A stretch of DNA of 37,464 nucleotides from Gammaproteobacteria bacterium (lineage in GTDB: Bacteria; Pseudomonadota; Gammaproteobacteria; Chromatiales; Chromatiaceae): NCBI GenBank assembly GCA_009908845.1, contig JAAAOQ010000218.1, positions 1 through 37,464 on the forward strand. The letters run 5' to 3'. The notes beneath the pieces are model-generated. The model was not told where the DNA came from and ran no database searches. It saw nothing but the letters and a program-made list of their open reading frames with translations. This document shows, one piece after another, positions 24,142 through 33,026 of the stretch; the stretch's first letter is position 1, and each line of letters begins with the position of its first letter. A program made the position numbers and the translations under genes.

Positions 24142-24453
24142 CGGCCCGCGGTCGATCCAACAGCGCACCGACCGGATCGCGTCGTCGCTGGCCAACCTCG
24201 GCTTCACTTCAGTCTGAACCCTGCACAGGCCGCCGCGGCTGCACCCAACTTGCTTTAATATAGAGCGCTGCCACTTCGCTGGCAGTCATCAAGACGCAGT
24301 CAAGACGAAAATCAAGGGCCGTGCGGTCACCGCTGCAACGCATGCAGCCGCAAGGCATCCTGCCCGGCGCGGCTGCGCGATGGCATGGCCAAGCGCGCGA
24401 TCGACTGCGTATGCTTACATGCTCTTGCAAACAGTTTATTGGGTATCTCAAAA
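24142..24453. other. Gene-free stretch between the fcc terminator and the DUF2333 gene
   Basis: No coding frame is supported here. An AT-richer patch near 24250-24262 (ttgctttaatatag) could hold a -10 element, but no matching -35 at proper distance is visible. The stretch presumably carries the promoter for DUF2333 and perhaps for the Mrp-like cluster. A frame entering from 24385 would give the DUF2333 protein 23 extra residues, which I do not favour. Confidence 0.5.
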
Positions 24454-25572
24454 ATGAGCGCAGAACAGAGTTCCGGAAAGGCGGAGCCGCAAGCCTCTCA
24501 GCCGCTCTCTGGTGCGGCCGGGCAGGCTGGCGCCGCAAGCGCGACCGGCAAGCACAAGAAGGCCACCATCGCCCGCCTCGGGCCGGTTGGGCTGATCGTC
24601 CTGGTCCTGGTCATCAGCGGCCTGGGCATGTTTTGGTCGGTCCAGCCCAAGCCATTCTCAGTCAAAGAAAATCTCACCGAGATGATCGGCAGCGATGCGA
24701 TTGCCGGCAGCGCTGCCCCGGCATCGAAGGTGCCGGGCACGGCGGTGGTAGCAACCCAGATCCGCGTCGCCCAAACCATGCTGCACAAGCCGGGCGGTTA
24801 TCTGCGTAATGACATGCTCCCGCCGGGTGTGCTGATGGATAACATGCCGAATTGGGAGTTCGGCGTCCTCACCGAGCTGCGCGACTCGGTGCGCTCGCTG
24901 CGCAACGATTTCACCCGTTCGCAGTCGCAGTCGATCGAAAGTCCGTTGTTGCAGCGCGCCGACTCCGACTTCAACTTCGACTCCGAGGCCTGGTTCCTGC
25001 CCTCGGCCGAGGAGATGTACGTGGACGGCGTCGATAACCTCCAGCAGTTCCTCAAGGCCCTCGTCTCGGGCAATGACAATAGCGCGCGCTTCTACGCTCG
25101 GGCCGATAACCTGCGCGCCTACCTCGAGGTCGTCGAGAAACGCTTGGGCAGCTATGGCCAGCGCCTTGCCGCCAGTGTCGGCGACCCCGAGCTGACCGCC
25201 GCGATCGAAGGCCAACAGTCCAACGCCGCGGGCGAAGCGACGGAGGCCAAGGCGATGACCGCCGAGGCGACGCCCTGGACCCAGATCGATGATGTCTTCT
25301 ACGAGGCGCGCGGCTATGCCTGGGCGCTGCTGCACATGATGAAGGCGGTGCGGATCGATTTCGCTCAGGTTCTGCAGCAGAAGAACGCCGAGATCTCGAT
25401 GGAGCAGATCCTGCGTGATCTCGAGCAAGCGGTCGTGCGTAAGTACAGCCCGATGGTGCTCAACGGCCATGGCTTCGGCGTGCTCGCGAACCACTCGCTG
25501 GTGCTCGCGTCCTATCTCGGGCGCACCAATGCCGCGATCATCGATCTGCGTGTGCTGCTAGAGCGCGGCTGA
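24454..25572 (+). CDS. DUF2333 family membrane-anchored protein
   Basis: A 372-residue protein. The first ~35 residues are Ser/Ala/Gln-rich; a single membrane helix follows at ~40-63 (ARLGPVGLIVLVLVISGLGM), then a large periplasmic helical part. DUF2333 landmarks are PPGVLMDNMPNWEFGVL, LRNDFTRSQSQS, FNFDSEAWFLPS, FYARADNLRAYLEVVEKRLG and VVRKYSPMVLNGHGFGVLANHSL. The function is unknown; the family is widespread in gammaproteobacteria. The start is ATG 24454, chosen because the leader from 24385 lacks conserved features; the ribosome binding site is weak. The Mrp-like cluster begins 29 bases after the stop on the same strand, so they may share a transcript. Confidence 0.85.
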   Translation: MSAEQSSGKAEPQASQPLSGAAGQAGAASATGKHKKATIARLGPVGLIVLVLVISGLGMFWSVQPKPFSVKENLTEMIGSDAIAGSAAPASKVPGTAVVATQIRVAQTMLHKPGGYLRNDMLPPGVLMDNMPNWEFGVLTELRDSVRSLRNDFTRSQSQSIESPLLQRADSDFNFDSEAWFLPSAEEMYVDGVDNLQQFLKALVSGNDNSARFYARADNLRAYLEVVEKRLGSYGQRLAASVGDPELTAAIEGQQSNAAGEATEAKAMTAEATPWTQIDDVFYEARGYAWALLHMMKAVRIDFAQVLQQKNAEISMEQILRDLEQAVVRKYSPMVLNGHGFGVLANHSLVLASYLGRTNAAIIDLRVLLERG

Positions 25573-25601
25573 GCCAAAGGCGCTGCCCGGGTGATGTTTC
25601 G

Positions 25602-26123
25602 ATGATCCGACCGCGATCACTACACCGGTTCATGGGCCCACTCGGACGTTTGAGCCTATTCTCGGCGCTGTGGGCGGTGCTCGCCGGGGGCAGCCCGGCG
25701 AGCTGGATCATCGGCGCCCCGACCGTGCTGTCCGCGGCCTGGGCCTCTTTGCGGCTGCATCCCGACACCGGTCGCGACGGGCGCGCCGGGATGCGGCTGC
25801 TCGGCCTGGTGCGTTTCACGCCCTTCTTCTTGCTCCAATCGATCCGCGGCGGTCTCGATGTGGCACTCCGCGTGCTACGCCCCCGGCTGCGGATTCATCC
25901 GGGGTTCCAGTCCTATCGCCCGCGCCTCGGCGATCCCCTTGCCCGGGTCGTGTTCCTCGATACCATCAGTCTCTTGCCTGGCACCCTAAGTGCCGATATG
26001 CGCGACGGCTTGATCCACATCCATGCGTTGGATGCGCGTGATGACCTCGAGCCCGGCCTAGCCCGCTTGGAGGCCGTCGTCGCGGCCTTATTCGGCGAGT
26101 CACTGGAATCGGGCACGAGATGA
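25602..26123 (+). CDS. mrpE: Mrp/Mnh-type antiporter subunit E
   Basis: A 173-residue protein with two to three N-terminal hydrophobic helices (LSLFSALWAVLAGG, then WIIGAPTVLSAAWASL and RFTPFFLLQSIRGGLDVALRV) and a soluble C-terminus with DTISLLPGTLSADMRDGLIH, which is the MrpE signature. The protein is needed for assembly of Mrp complexes. The start ATG 25602 lacks a strong ribosome binding site. It overlaps mrpF by four bases (ATGA). Confidence 0.9.
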   Translation: MIRPRSLHRFMGPLGRLSLFSALWAVLAGGSPASWIIGAPTVLSAAWASLRLHPDTGRDGRAGMRLLGLVRFTPFFLLQSIRGGLDVALRVLRPRLRIHPGFQSYRPRLGDPLARVVFLDTISLLPGTLSADMRDGLIHIHALDARDDLEPGLARLEAVVAALFGESLESGTR

Positions 26124-26389
26124 CCCCATCCACTGCGTTCCTGGCGATAGCGCTGGTCCTGTTGATCACCATGGCTGCCGGCCTCGTGCGCGTCATCATC
26201 GGCCCCTCGCCAGCGGACCGAATGATGGCGGCTCAGCTGCTCGGTACCTCGGGCATCGCCGTCCTGCTGCTGCTCGCCGCGACGCTCGGCATACCCGCCT
26301 TGATCGACGTCGGCCTGATCTTCGCCCTGCTCGCTGCGGTTTCGGTCGCGGCCTTTACTCGACGCCGAATCGGTCAAGATCGAAGCTGA
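26120..26389 (+). CDS. mrpF: Mrp/Mnh-type antiporter subunit F
   Basis: An 89-residue protein with three membrane helices. The VRVIIGPSPADRMMAAQLLG motif and the IDVGLIFALLAAVSVAAF end are typical of MrpF/MnhF. In Mrp complexes F packs with G and E at one side of the antiporter. The start at 26120 overlaps the mrpE stop, so translation is coupled; mrpG starts 15 bases after its stop. Confidence 0.92.
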   Translation: MTPSTAFLAIALVLLITMAAGLVRVIIGPSPADRMMAAQLLGTSGIAVLLLLAATLGIPALIDVGLIFALLAAVSVAAFTRRRIGQDRS

Positions 26390-26404
26390 ACTGGGGCTTT
26401 CGCG

Positions 26405-26719
26405 ATGGACCAGCCAACCTTCGGGCTCATTCTGAACCTGATCTCGACGCTGCTCGCCTGCGGCGGCGCTCTGTTCTTCATCGCCGGCACCGTCGGGCTG
26501 CTTCGGCTGCCGGATCTGTATTCGCGTCTGCATGCGCTCACCAAGGCCGACAACCTCGGGCTCGGCTTGATCATGCTCGCCGTGCTTCCACAGGCACCGG
26601 ACCTGTTCTTCGCCCTCAAGATGCTCTTGCTCTGGGTGCTGGTTATGATCGCTGGCGCGACCGGCGCCCACCTGATCGCCAAGCGGGCCGTGCGCGGCGA
26701 CGGCGAAGACATCCTGTAG
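26405..26719 (+). CDS. mrpG: Mrp/Mnh-type antiporter subunit G
   Basis: A 104-residue protein with three membrane helices. The segment FFIAGTVGLLRLPDLYSRLH followed by ALTKADNLG is the MrpG/MnhG signature. It ends with a short charged tail. Length and helix pattern fit the family (about 100-125 residues). The ATG at 26405 follows a weak GGGGC site. A 14-base gap separates it from the next gene. Confidence 0.92.
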   Translation: MDQPTFGLILNLISTLLACGGALFFIAGTVGLLRLPDLYSRLHALTKADNLGLGLIMLAVLPQAPDLFFALKMLLLWVLVMIAGATGAHLIAKRAVRGDGEDIL

Positions 26720-26733
26720 CCGGAGCCGTCTGC

Positions 26734-27015
26734 ATGCCAACGCTGCTGTTGCTGTTCGATCTGGTGCTGCTGGCCACCCTGATCGTGCTCGCACTCGCCG
26801 CCGTGCTCAGCCCCGAGCCGCGGCGCGCGGTGATGCTGTTCATCGCCTTTGGGCTCTGGCTGGCGCTGGTCTGGGCGCGCCTGCGAGCGCCTGATATCGC
26901 GCTGGCGGAGGCAGCCATCGGCGCCGGCATGGGGGGGGCGCTGATGCTGGCCGCGGCGCGGCGCGCCGCTCACCGCGACGAGGCCGCCGGGCGCGATGGA
27001 GACAAGCGCGCATGA
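26734..27015 (+). CDS. DUF4040/MbhD-like small membrane subunit
   Basis: A 93-residue protein with three helices and the motif AVMLFIAFGLWLALVWARL, then APDIALAEAAIGAGMGGAL. This is the MbhD/DUF4040 segment that in canonical Mrp complexes is fused to the C-terminal end of MrpA and in membrane-bound hydrogenases is the separate protein MbhD. It is here a separate gene, which marks the cluster as hydrogenase-like rather than the classic MrpA type. The Asp/Glu of PDIALAEA are likely part of the ion path. It overlaps the next gene by four bases. Confidence 0.88.
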   Translation: MPTLLLLFDLVLLATLIVLALAAVLSPEPRRAVMLFIAFGLWLALVWARLRAPDIALAEAAIGAGMGGALMLAAARRAAHRDEAAGRDGDKRA

Positions 27016-27713
27016 AGCGTGATCTCGCGTTGCTGCTGGGCATCCTTCTGGCGCTGCTCGCGGCACTGCTGCTGTGGGCGTTGCATGCGACGCTGGCCCT
27101 CGAGCCTGGGCCGCGTCTAGCCGAGCTGGCCTCGGCGCGGCTCGAGCAGACGGGGGTGAGCAATCCAGTGACGGCGGTCCTGCTCAACTACCGCGCCTAC
27201 GATACCTTGCTCGAGCTCGCGGTCCTGCTCGCAGCGCTGCTCGGGATCTGGTCCCTGGGCCCGGCACCGGCCGGCTATCAGCGTTCCGGGCCGGCGCTCG
27301 CCGCACTCGTGGACTGGATCGTGCCGCTCGCGATCCTGGCTGGCGGCTACATGCTCTGGGTTGGAGGTCATGCACCGGGCGGCGCGTTCCAGGCCGGCGC
27401 TCTGCTCGGCGCAGCCGGTGTCATCCTGCGCCTGTCCGGCGAACCGTCGGCAGGACTTCCGGGCGAGCCTGCCCAACGCTGGCTGGTGGTCCTGGGCGCC
27501 GGCGTGTTCGCATTGGTCGGCGGGGGCTTGCTGGCGAGCGGCTTCGGCTTTCTCACCTACCCGCCTGGGCAGGCGAAATGGCTGATCCTGTTGATCGAGA
27601 GCGCGGCGACAGTCGCGATCGGCGTGACCCTGACCGCCGCCTATGTCGGTGGCCGCCCGGGCAGCGGGACAGCCCATAACGGAACGGGCCAAAGCAGAAC
27701 AGTCCAGCGATGA
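27012..27713 (+). CDS. mrpB: MbhE-MnhB fusion, Mrp antiporter subunit B-like
   Basis: A 233-residue membrane protein with two parts. Residues ~1-85 match the MbhE/C-terminal MrpA type (SNPVTAVLLNYRAYDTLLEL). Residues ~95-220 match MnhB/MbhF (DWIVPLAILAGGYMLWVGGH, APGGAFQAGALLGAAGVIL, then ANFITYPPG-like FLTYPPGQAK). About six to seven helices are present. The fusion of MbhE with MnhB is seen in several proteobacterial Mrp-like clusters. ATG 27012 overlaps the previous stop, and the mrpC start overlaps its own stop. Confidence 0.88.
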   Translation: MKRDLALLLGILLALLAALLLWALHATLALEPGPRLAELASARLEQTGVSNPVTAVLLNYRAYDTLLELAVLLAALLGIWSLGPAPAGYQRSGPALAALVDWIVPLAILAGGYMLWVGGHAPGGAFQAGALLGAAGVILRLSGEPSAGLPGEPAQRWLVVLGAGVFALVGGGLLASGFGFLTYPPGQAKWLILLIESAATVAIGVTLTAAYVGGRPGSGTAHNGTGQSRTVQR

Positions 27714-28105
27714 GCGCACAATTCCTGTATGGCGGCGCCGGCATCCTGCTGTTTGCGCTCGGGCTCTGGTCGCTGCTGGTGCACGAGGCGCTGCTGCGCA
27801 AGCTGATCGCGATCAACATCGCCGGCGGCGGCGTATTCCATGTCTTCATCGCCATCGCCTACCGCGGCGACACGGCGCCGCCGGACCCTGTGCCTCATGC
27901 ACTGGTGCTAACCGGGATCGTCGTCGCAGTCAGCGCCACCGCGCTCGTGCTTGCGCTCCATCGGCGGCTCGAGCAGGCCGAGGAGCCAGCCGCTGATGCA
28001 GAGGTGCTCTCGGAGTCCGCGTCAGCGTCCTCCGCGGCGCCTCCACCTCGCACCCCAGCCGAGCGCACCCCAGGGACGCCGCATCCAGAGACGCCCCATG
28101 GCTGA
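27710..28105 (+). CDS. mrpC: Mrp/Mnh-type antiporter subunit C (NuoK-like)
   Basis: A 131-residue NuoK-like protein with three helices: LYGGAGILLFALGLWSLLVH, then KLIAINIAGGGVFHVFIAIA and HALVLTGIVVAVSATALVLAL. The PVPHALVLTGIVV stretch is diagnostic of MrpC/MnhC. After the last helix comes a ~45-residue Ser/Ala/Pro-rich tail (SASASSAAPPPRTPAERTPG), longer than usual. Its end overlaps the start of the next gene by 8 bases, so part of the tail is read in two frames, which may explain its composition. Confidence 0.9.
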   Translation: MSAQFLYGGAGILLFALGLWSLLVHEALLRKLIAINIAGGGVFHVFIAIAYRGDTAPPDPVPHALVLTGIVVAVSATALVLALHRRLEQAEEPAADAEVLSESASASSAAPPPRTPAERTPGTPHPETPHG

Positions 28106-29543
28106 TCTGCTGATCCTGCCGGTCCTGGTGCCGCTGCTCGGCGGGCTGCTGGCGACCGCGCTGCCGGTCCGGTCCGCGCTGGTGGGCACTCTTGCAGCGC
28201 TCGCCACCAGCCTCAGTGGCCTCAGTATCACCTTGTTGGTCTGGCTGCATGGTGATCTGGGTACTGTGCTCGGCGGCTGGGGCGTGCCCTTGGGCATCGG
28301 CCTCAGTGCCGATGGCCTGTCGGCGGCCCTGCTGGCGATGGCCAGCCTGGTCGCGCTGGCGATCAGCATCTACGCTGGCAGCTACTTCGCGGGCAGCGCG
28401 CAGGCGCGCCATTTCTGGCCGCTGTGGCTGCTGCTCTGGAGCGCGCTCAACGGCGTCTTCCTCGCCGCCGATCTATTCAATCTCTATGTAATGCTCGAGC
28501 TGCTCGGCCTGAGTGCCGCCGCCCTCGGCGCGCTGACCGGCAAGCGCGAGGCGATCGCGGCGAATCTGCGCTATCTTCTGGTCGGGCTACTCGGTTCGCT
28601 GACCTATCTGCTCGGCGTCGCACTGCTCTATACTGCTTACGGAACGCTGGATATCGGCCTGCTCGGCGAGCGCCTCGGCCCGACGCCGATCGCCGCGACC
28701 GCGCTGGCGTTGATGGTCAGCGGCCTGGCGCTGAAGACAGCCCTGTTCCCGCTGCATTTCTGGCTGCCGCCAGCACACGCGAACGCCCCGGCGCCGGTCA
28801 GCGCGGCCCTCTCGGCGTTGGTGGTGAAGGCGTCGTTTTATCTCATCCTGCGCCTGTGGACCGAGCTGTTCGCGCCGATCACCGATATTGGTGCGGCCAC
28901 CCTGCTCGGCCTGCTCGGGGCCGGCGCCGTGCTCTGGGGCTCCTGGCGCGCGCTGCGGGCGCAGCGTCTGAAGCTGCTCGCGGCCTACTCGACCGTCGCC
29001 CAGATCGGCTATCTGTTCCTGTTCTTTCCGTTGCTGGCGAGCCTGCCGCCGGGCACGGCGCGCGACGATCTATTCGCGGCCTGCGTGCTGATGGCGCTGA
29101 CGCATGGCTTTGCGAAGGCTGGCTTCTTCCTCGCCGCTGGGCTGGTGCAGCAGAAGGCCGGCCATGACCGGATCAGCGAGCTCGGCGGCGTCGCCCAGCG
29201 CATGCCGGCGACCACCTTCAGCATCGCGCTGGCCGGCTCGGCGCTGGTCGGCCTGCCGCCGAGCGGCAGCTTCATCGGCAAATGGGTGCTGATGCGCGGC
29301 GCGTTCGAGACCGGGCAATGGTGGTGGCTACCGGTGACCGTCCTTGGCACCTTGCTCGCCGCGGCCTATGTCTTTCGGGTGCTGAGCCGCGCCTTTGGCC
29401 TGGAACCGACACCATTGCAGTTCGTCACCAATGCCCGCACCGAGATCCCGGCCCTGCTGCTCGCGTTCGCCTCGGTCGCCCTGCTCGGCCTCGCGGCTGG
29501 CCCGGTCTGGGCCGTTCTCGGCTTTGGAGCCGCACCGGCATGA
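28098..29543 (+). CDS. mrpD: Mrp-type antiporter subunit D, first copy (NuoN/M/L family)
   Basis: A 481-residue protein with about 14 helices. The ion-path residues of the NuoL/M/N family are present: Glu134 in NLYVMLELLGLSAA, Lys213 in GLALKTALFPLHFWLPPAHA, Lys244 in ALVVKASFYLI, and a late Lys in GSFIGKWVLMRG. The ATG at 28098 lies inside the mrpC end. It should be a working proton (or sodium) translocating subunit. A longer frame from 27951 overlaps mrpC and is not used. Confidence 0.92.
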   Translation: MADLLILPVLVPLLGGLLATALPVRSALVGTLAALATSLSGLSITLLVWLHGDLGTVLGGWGVPLGIGLSADGLSAALLAMASLVALAISIYAGSYFAGSAQARHFWPLWLLLWSALNGVFLAADLFNLYVMLELLGLSAAALGALTGKREAIAANLRYLLVGLLGSLTYLLGVALLYTAYGTLDIGLLGERLGPTPIAATALALMVSGLALKTALFPLHFWLPPAHANAPAPVSAALSALVVKASFYLILRLWTELFAPITDIGAATLLGLLGAGAVLWGSWRALRAQRLKLLAAYSTVAQIGYLFLFFPLLASLPPGTARDDLFAACVLMALTHGFAKAGFFLAAGLVQQKAGHDRISELGGVAQRMPATTFSIALAGSALVGLPPSGSFIGKWVLMRGAFETGQWWWLPVTVLGTLLAAAYVFRVLSRAFGLEPTPLQFVTNARTEIPALLLAFASVALLGLAAGPVWAVLGFGAAPA

Positions 29544-31051
29544 GCCAGATGCTGTCCTGGACCGCCCTGCTGCCCGGCGCCATCGTGCTCAGCTCGATGC
29601 TGCCCGGCGCGTTCATCTTCCTGGTCAAGGAAGAAAGCCATGTGCTGCGCGGCGTGCTCAACATGTTTGGCGCCATCATCAAGCTGGTGCTCGTCGGCAC
29701 CCTGATCTGGGGCGTCTTTCTCGGCGGCGTGTTCGAGAGCCGCCTGACCATCGCCCCAGGGCTCGACCTGGTGCTGCATGCCGACGCGCTGTCGGTGCTG
29801 TTCGTCACCCTCTCGTCGGTGCTCTGGCTGGTCACCACGGTCTATGCGATCGGCTATCTCGAGCACTCGCCGAACCGCAGCCGCTTCTTCGGGTTCTTCA
29901 GCCTCTGCGTCTCGGCGACCGTCGGCATCGCGCTCGCGGGCAATCTGCTCACCTTCGTGATCTTCTACGAGATCCTGACGCTGGCGACCTATCCGCTGGT
30001 CGCGCATCGCGGCACGCCTGAGGCGACCCGCGGCGCCAAGATCTATCTCGCCTACACCATGGGCGGCGGGGTGGCGCTGCTGGTCGGGGCGGTCTGGCTG
30101 CGCGCCCTGACCGGGCCGGTGGACTTCGTCGAAGGCGGCGTCTTATCCGGCATGGCGAGCACGCTGCATCCGCAGCTCATCGCCATCTTCCTGCTGCTGC
30201 TGCTCGGCTTGGGGGTGAAGGCGGCGCTGGTGCCGCTGCATGGCTGGCTGCCGCAATCGATGGTGGCGCCGGCACCGGTGAGTTCCTTGCTGCATGCGGT
30301 CGCCGTGGTCAAGGCCGGTGCCTTCGGCATCGTGCGCGTGGTCTATGATGTCTACGGCGTCGACTTCGCCGCCGAGCTCGGCCTGTTGATCATCCTCGGG
30401 GTCTGGGCCTCGCTCACCATCGTCTATGGCTCGGTGAAGGCCCTGACCCAGGATGGGCTCAAGACCCGCCTCGCCTATTCGACCGTGAGCCAGGTCTCCT
30501 ACATCGCGCTCGGCGCCTCGATCCTCGGGCCGGTGGCGACCATCGGCGGCATGGTGCATCTGGTGCATCAGGGCATCATGAAGATCACCCTGTTCTTCTG
30601 CGCCGGCAATTACGCCGAGACGCTCGGCGTGCACAAGGTCAGTCAGATGGATGGCGTCGGCCGTCGGATGCCCTGGACGACGCTCGCCTTCACCGTCGGC
30701 GCCCTTGGCATGATCGGCATCCCGCCGATCGCCGGCTTCGTCAGCAAGTGGTATCTCGGCCTCGGCGCGGTCGAGGCGGGTCAGCATTGGGTCCTGCTGG
30801 TGCTGGCAGCGAGCACGTTGTTGAACGCCGGCTACTTCCTGCCGATCCTCTATAAGGCATGGTTCCGGCCGCCGCCGGACGCCTGGCCGAACGAGCACCG
30901 CTTCGAATCGCGCTTCGAGACCATGGGTGCGCTGCTCTGGCCGCCGGTGATCACCGCCGCGTTCTGCCTGATCGCCGGGCTGCTAGCGGCCGCGCCGTTC
31001 AGCCCACTCGAGTGGGCCACGCTGATCGCCAGACGCGAGTACGGTTTATGA
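29540..31051 (+). CDS. Antiporter-like subunit, second copy (NuoM/MrpD-like)
   Basis: A 503-residue protein, clearly homologous to but distinct from the first. Key residues: Glu144 in FVIFYEILTLATYPLVAH, Lys227 in GLGVKAALVPLHGWLPQSMV, Lys258 in HAVAVVKAGAFGIVRV, and Lys in PIAGFVSKWYLGLG near residue 400. About 14 helices. The start ATG 29540 overlaps the previous stop (ATGA). Such a second MrpD-type protein is seen in proteobacterial clusters without a full MrpA; here it may take the place of the MrpA antiporter part. Confidence 0.9.
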   Translation: MSQMLSWTALLPGAIVLSSMLPGAFIFLVKEESHVLRGVLNMFGAIIKLVLVGTLIWGVFLGGVFESRLTIAPGLDLVLHADALSVLFVTLSSVLWLVTTVYAIGYLEHSPNRSRFFGFFSLCVSATVGIALAGNLLTFVIFYEILTLATYPLVAHRGTPEATRGAKIYLAYTMGGGVALLVGAVWLRALTGPVDFVEGGVLSGMASTLHPQLIAIFLLLLLGLGVKAALVPLHGWLPQSMVAPAPVSSLLHAVAVVKAGAFGIVRVVYDVYGVDFAAELGLLIILGVWASLTIVYGSVKALTQDGLKTRLAYSTVSQVSYIALGASILGPVATIGGMVHLVHQGIMKITLFFCAGNYAETLGVHKVSQMDGVGRRMPWTTLAFTVGALGMIGIPPIAGFVSKWYLGLGAVEAGQHWVLLVLAASTLLNAGYFLPILYKAWFRPPPDAWPNEHRFESRFETMGALLWPPVITAAFCLIAGLLAAAPFSPLEWATLIARREYGL

Positions 31052-32937
31052 CCTTGATCCCTTGGCTTCTCGTCGCGGCCTGGGTGTGGCCGCTGCTACT
31101 GGCCTGGCCGGTGGCCGGTCAGGGCGGTAGCTGGCGGGCCAGCAGCGCCACCGATGGGTCCGTTACCGCTGCGGTCTCCAGCACGGTTCCCATCACGGTT
31201 CCCAGCAAGGCCCATTGGCGCGGCTTCCTGACGATCCTAGGCCCGCTGCCGGCGCTGCTCGCGGCGCTGCTGTTGCCGGTCGGCACACGCCTCGAGCTGC
31301 CCTGGCTGTTCCTCGGCACGGCCTTGGAGCTCGACCCAGTCGGTCAGGTCTATCTGCTCTTCACCGCACTGCTATGGCTGATCGCGAGCGTCTACAGCGC
31401 CTTCAGTCTTCGCACTGCCGAGCACGCGGGACGCTTCGGTGCACTGTTCTTGCTGGCGATGGCCGGCAATCTCTGGTTGATCGTCGGTCAGGACCTGTTC
31501 AGCTTCTATGCCGGCTTCGCGATGATGGGCCTCGCCTCCTATGGGCTTGTGATCCACGACGCGACCCCATCCGCGCTGCGCGCCGGCAAGGTCTATCTGG
31601 TGATGGCGCTGCTCGGCGAGGTGAGCCTGTTCGCAGCCCTGGTGATCATCGCCCAGCAGACCGGCTCGACCGAGCCGAGCCCCGACGATCTGACGCAGCT
31701 CACCGCATTGCCCATCGCGCTGGTCCTGTTCGGCCTCGGCGTCAAGGCTGGCCTGGTCCCGTTACATCTGTGGCTACCGCTTGCCCATCCGGCCGCGCCG
31801 GTGCCGGCGAGCGCCGTGCTCAGCGGCACCATGATCAAGGTCGCGTTGCTGGGCTGGCTGCGCTTCCTGCCGGTCGGAACCCAGGCGCTGCCGGAATGGG
31901 GTGGTCTCCTGGCTGCCGGCGGGTTGCTCACGCTCTTCTATGCGCTGCCGGTCGGGCTCGTCCAGGCCGACCCCAAGGCTATTTTGGCCTACTCCAGTGT
32001 CAGCAAGATGGGCCTGCTGATGCTGGTCCTCGGACTGGTATTGATGGAGCCTGCTCTGGCGCCGGTCGGGGTCGCCGGCATCGCCCTCTATGCCGCCAGT
32101 CATGCGCTGGCCAAGGGCGGCCTGTTCCTCGGGGTGGGGCTGCGCAAGCAGGCGGCTTTGCAGCCGGCCCTGGTCCAACCGCTCGTACTCGGCGGCTTGC
32201 TCTTCCTCGCGTTGGCCCTGGTCGGCGCGCCGTTCACCAGCGGCGCGGTCGCCAAGTATGCGGTGAAGCCCGTCATCGAGGCCGCCGACTGGCCCTGGGT
32301 GGCCGCGGCGGTCGCGGTCTCGACCGTCGGTACGACCCTGCTGATGGGCCGCTTCCTCTGGGTCAGCGCCGGCACCCGCACGCATTCGGCGCCCGGCTAC
32401 CTCTGGCCAGGGATCGCCTGGGCCTTGCTGATCGCGCTGGTCGCACTGTTCCCGTTCGTGCTCGGCAAGGCAACGAGCTGGGCCACCAACAGCGTCGCGG
32501 TCCCGCTCGGCGTCGTGCTGGCGACGCTGGTCGCGCTCGCCGCCTGGCGCAATCCTGACTGGCTCAAGCCGCTGATCGGTCTGATCCCCCCTGGGGATCT
32601 GATCGTGCTGAGCCGCCCGGTCGGCGCGCTCGTGAAGGCGTTCGGCGGCTGGCTCTGGCGTCCAATCGGACAACTCGCGGCCCGGATCGCAGGCTTCGCG
32701 ATCGACCGCTATGAGCGCGTCTGCAACGAGCCCCCGGGCGATGTCGAGCGGGGTCTCAGGGCTTGGTCGGTCGCCGGTGCGCTTTGGATCGGCATCCTGG
32801 CGCTGCTCGTGGTGGCGTTGCTGAGCGGGGAGCCGCTGTTGGACAACGGCGAGGCCTCGTCGGATCAGGGTGGCATCCAGGCCGATTCCGGCAGACAAGC
32901 CGAAGCCATCGCCAACGAGGAGTCGTCTCCCGATTAG
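31048..32937 (+). CDS. Antiporter-like subunit, third copy, lacking the TM5 glutamate
   Basis: A 629-residue protein of the same superfamily. It has Lys233 in GLGVKAGLVPLHLWLPLAHP, Lys264 in GTMIKVALLGWLRF, and a late Lys in TSGAVAKYAVKP, but where the family has Glu in TM5 it has Ala158 (LFSFYAGFAMMGLASYGLV). This Glu pairs with the TM7 Lys in complex I subunits, so the ion path is probably altered. I have the impression that FYxGFAxM is conserved in a side branch, so it is unlikely to be a random mutation. The N-terminus has a Ser/Thr/Val-rich insert (~27-53), and the C-terminus has extra segments with one more helix at ~570-590. The start overlaps the previous stop (ATGA). Confidence 0.85.
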   Translation: MTLIPWLLVAAWVWPLLLAWPVAGQGGSWRASSATDGSVTAAVSSTVPITVPSKAHWRGFLTILGPLPALLAALLLPVGTRLELPWLFLGTALELDPVGQVYLLFTALLWLIASVYSAFSLRTAEHAGRFGALFLLAMAGNLWLIVGQDLFSFYAGFAMMGLASYGLVIHDATPSALRAGKVYLVMALLGEVSLFAALVIIAQQTGSTEPSPDDLTQLTALPIALVLFGLGVKAGLVPLHLWLPLAHPAAPVPASAVLSGTMIKVALLGWLRFLPVGTQALPEWGGLLAAGGLLTLFYALPVGLVQADPKAILAYSSVSKMGLLMLVLGLVLMEPALAPVGVAGIALYAASHALAKGGLFLGVGLRKQAALQPALVQPLVLGGLLFLALALVGAPFTSGAVAKYAVKPVIEAADWPWVAAAVAVSTVGTTLLMGRFLWVSAGTRTHSAPGYLWPGIAWALLIALVALFPFVLGKATSWATNSVAVPLGVVLATLVALAAWRNPDWLKPLIGLIPPGDLIVLSRPVGALVKAFGGWLWRPIGQLAARIAGFAIDRYERVCNEPPGDVERGLRAWSVAGALWIGILALLVVALLSGEPLLDNGEASSDQGGIQADSGRQAEAIANEESSPD

Positions 32938-33026
32938 CGCTTGCCCGCCCATAACCCGAACCCGTGCGCAACCGCACCGCGCGCGGCCAGCTGTCCGTAT
33001 GCGCTCGAGCACCGAGCGCGGACCGG

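Noticed and set aside
31774-33012. 412-codon minus-strand frame opposite the third antiporter subunit
   Set aside because: It is Arg/Gln/Asp-rich antisense of a transmembrane protein; the plus strand shows conserved lysines and helices.
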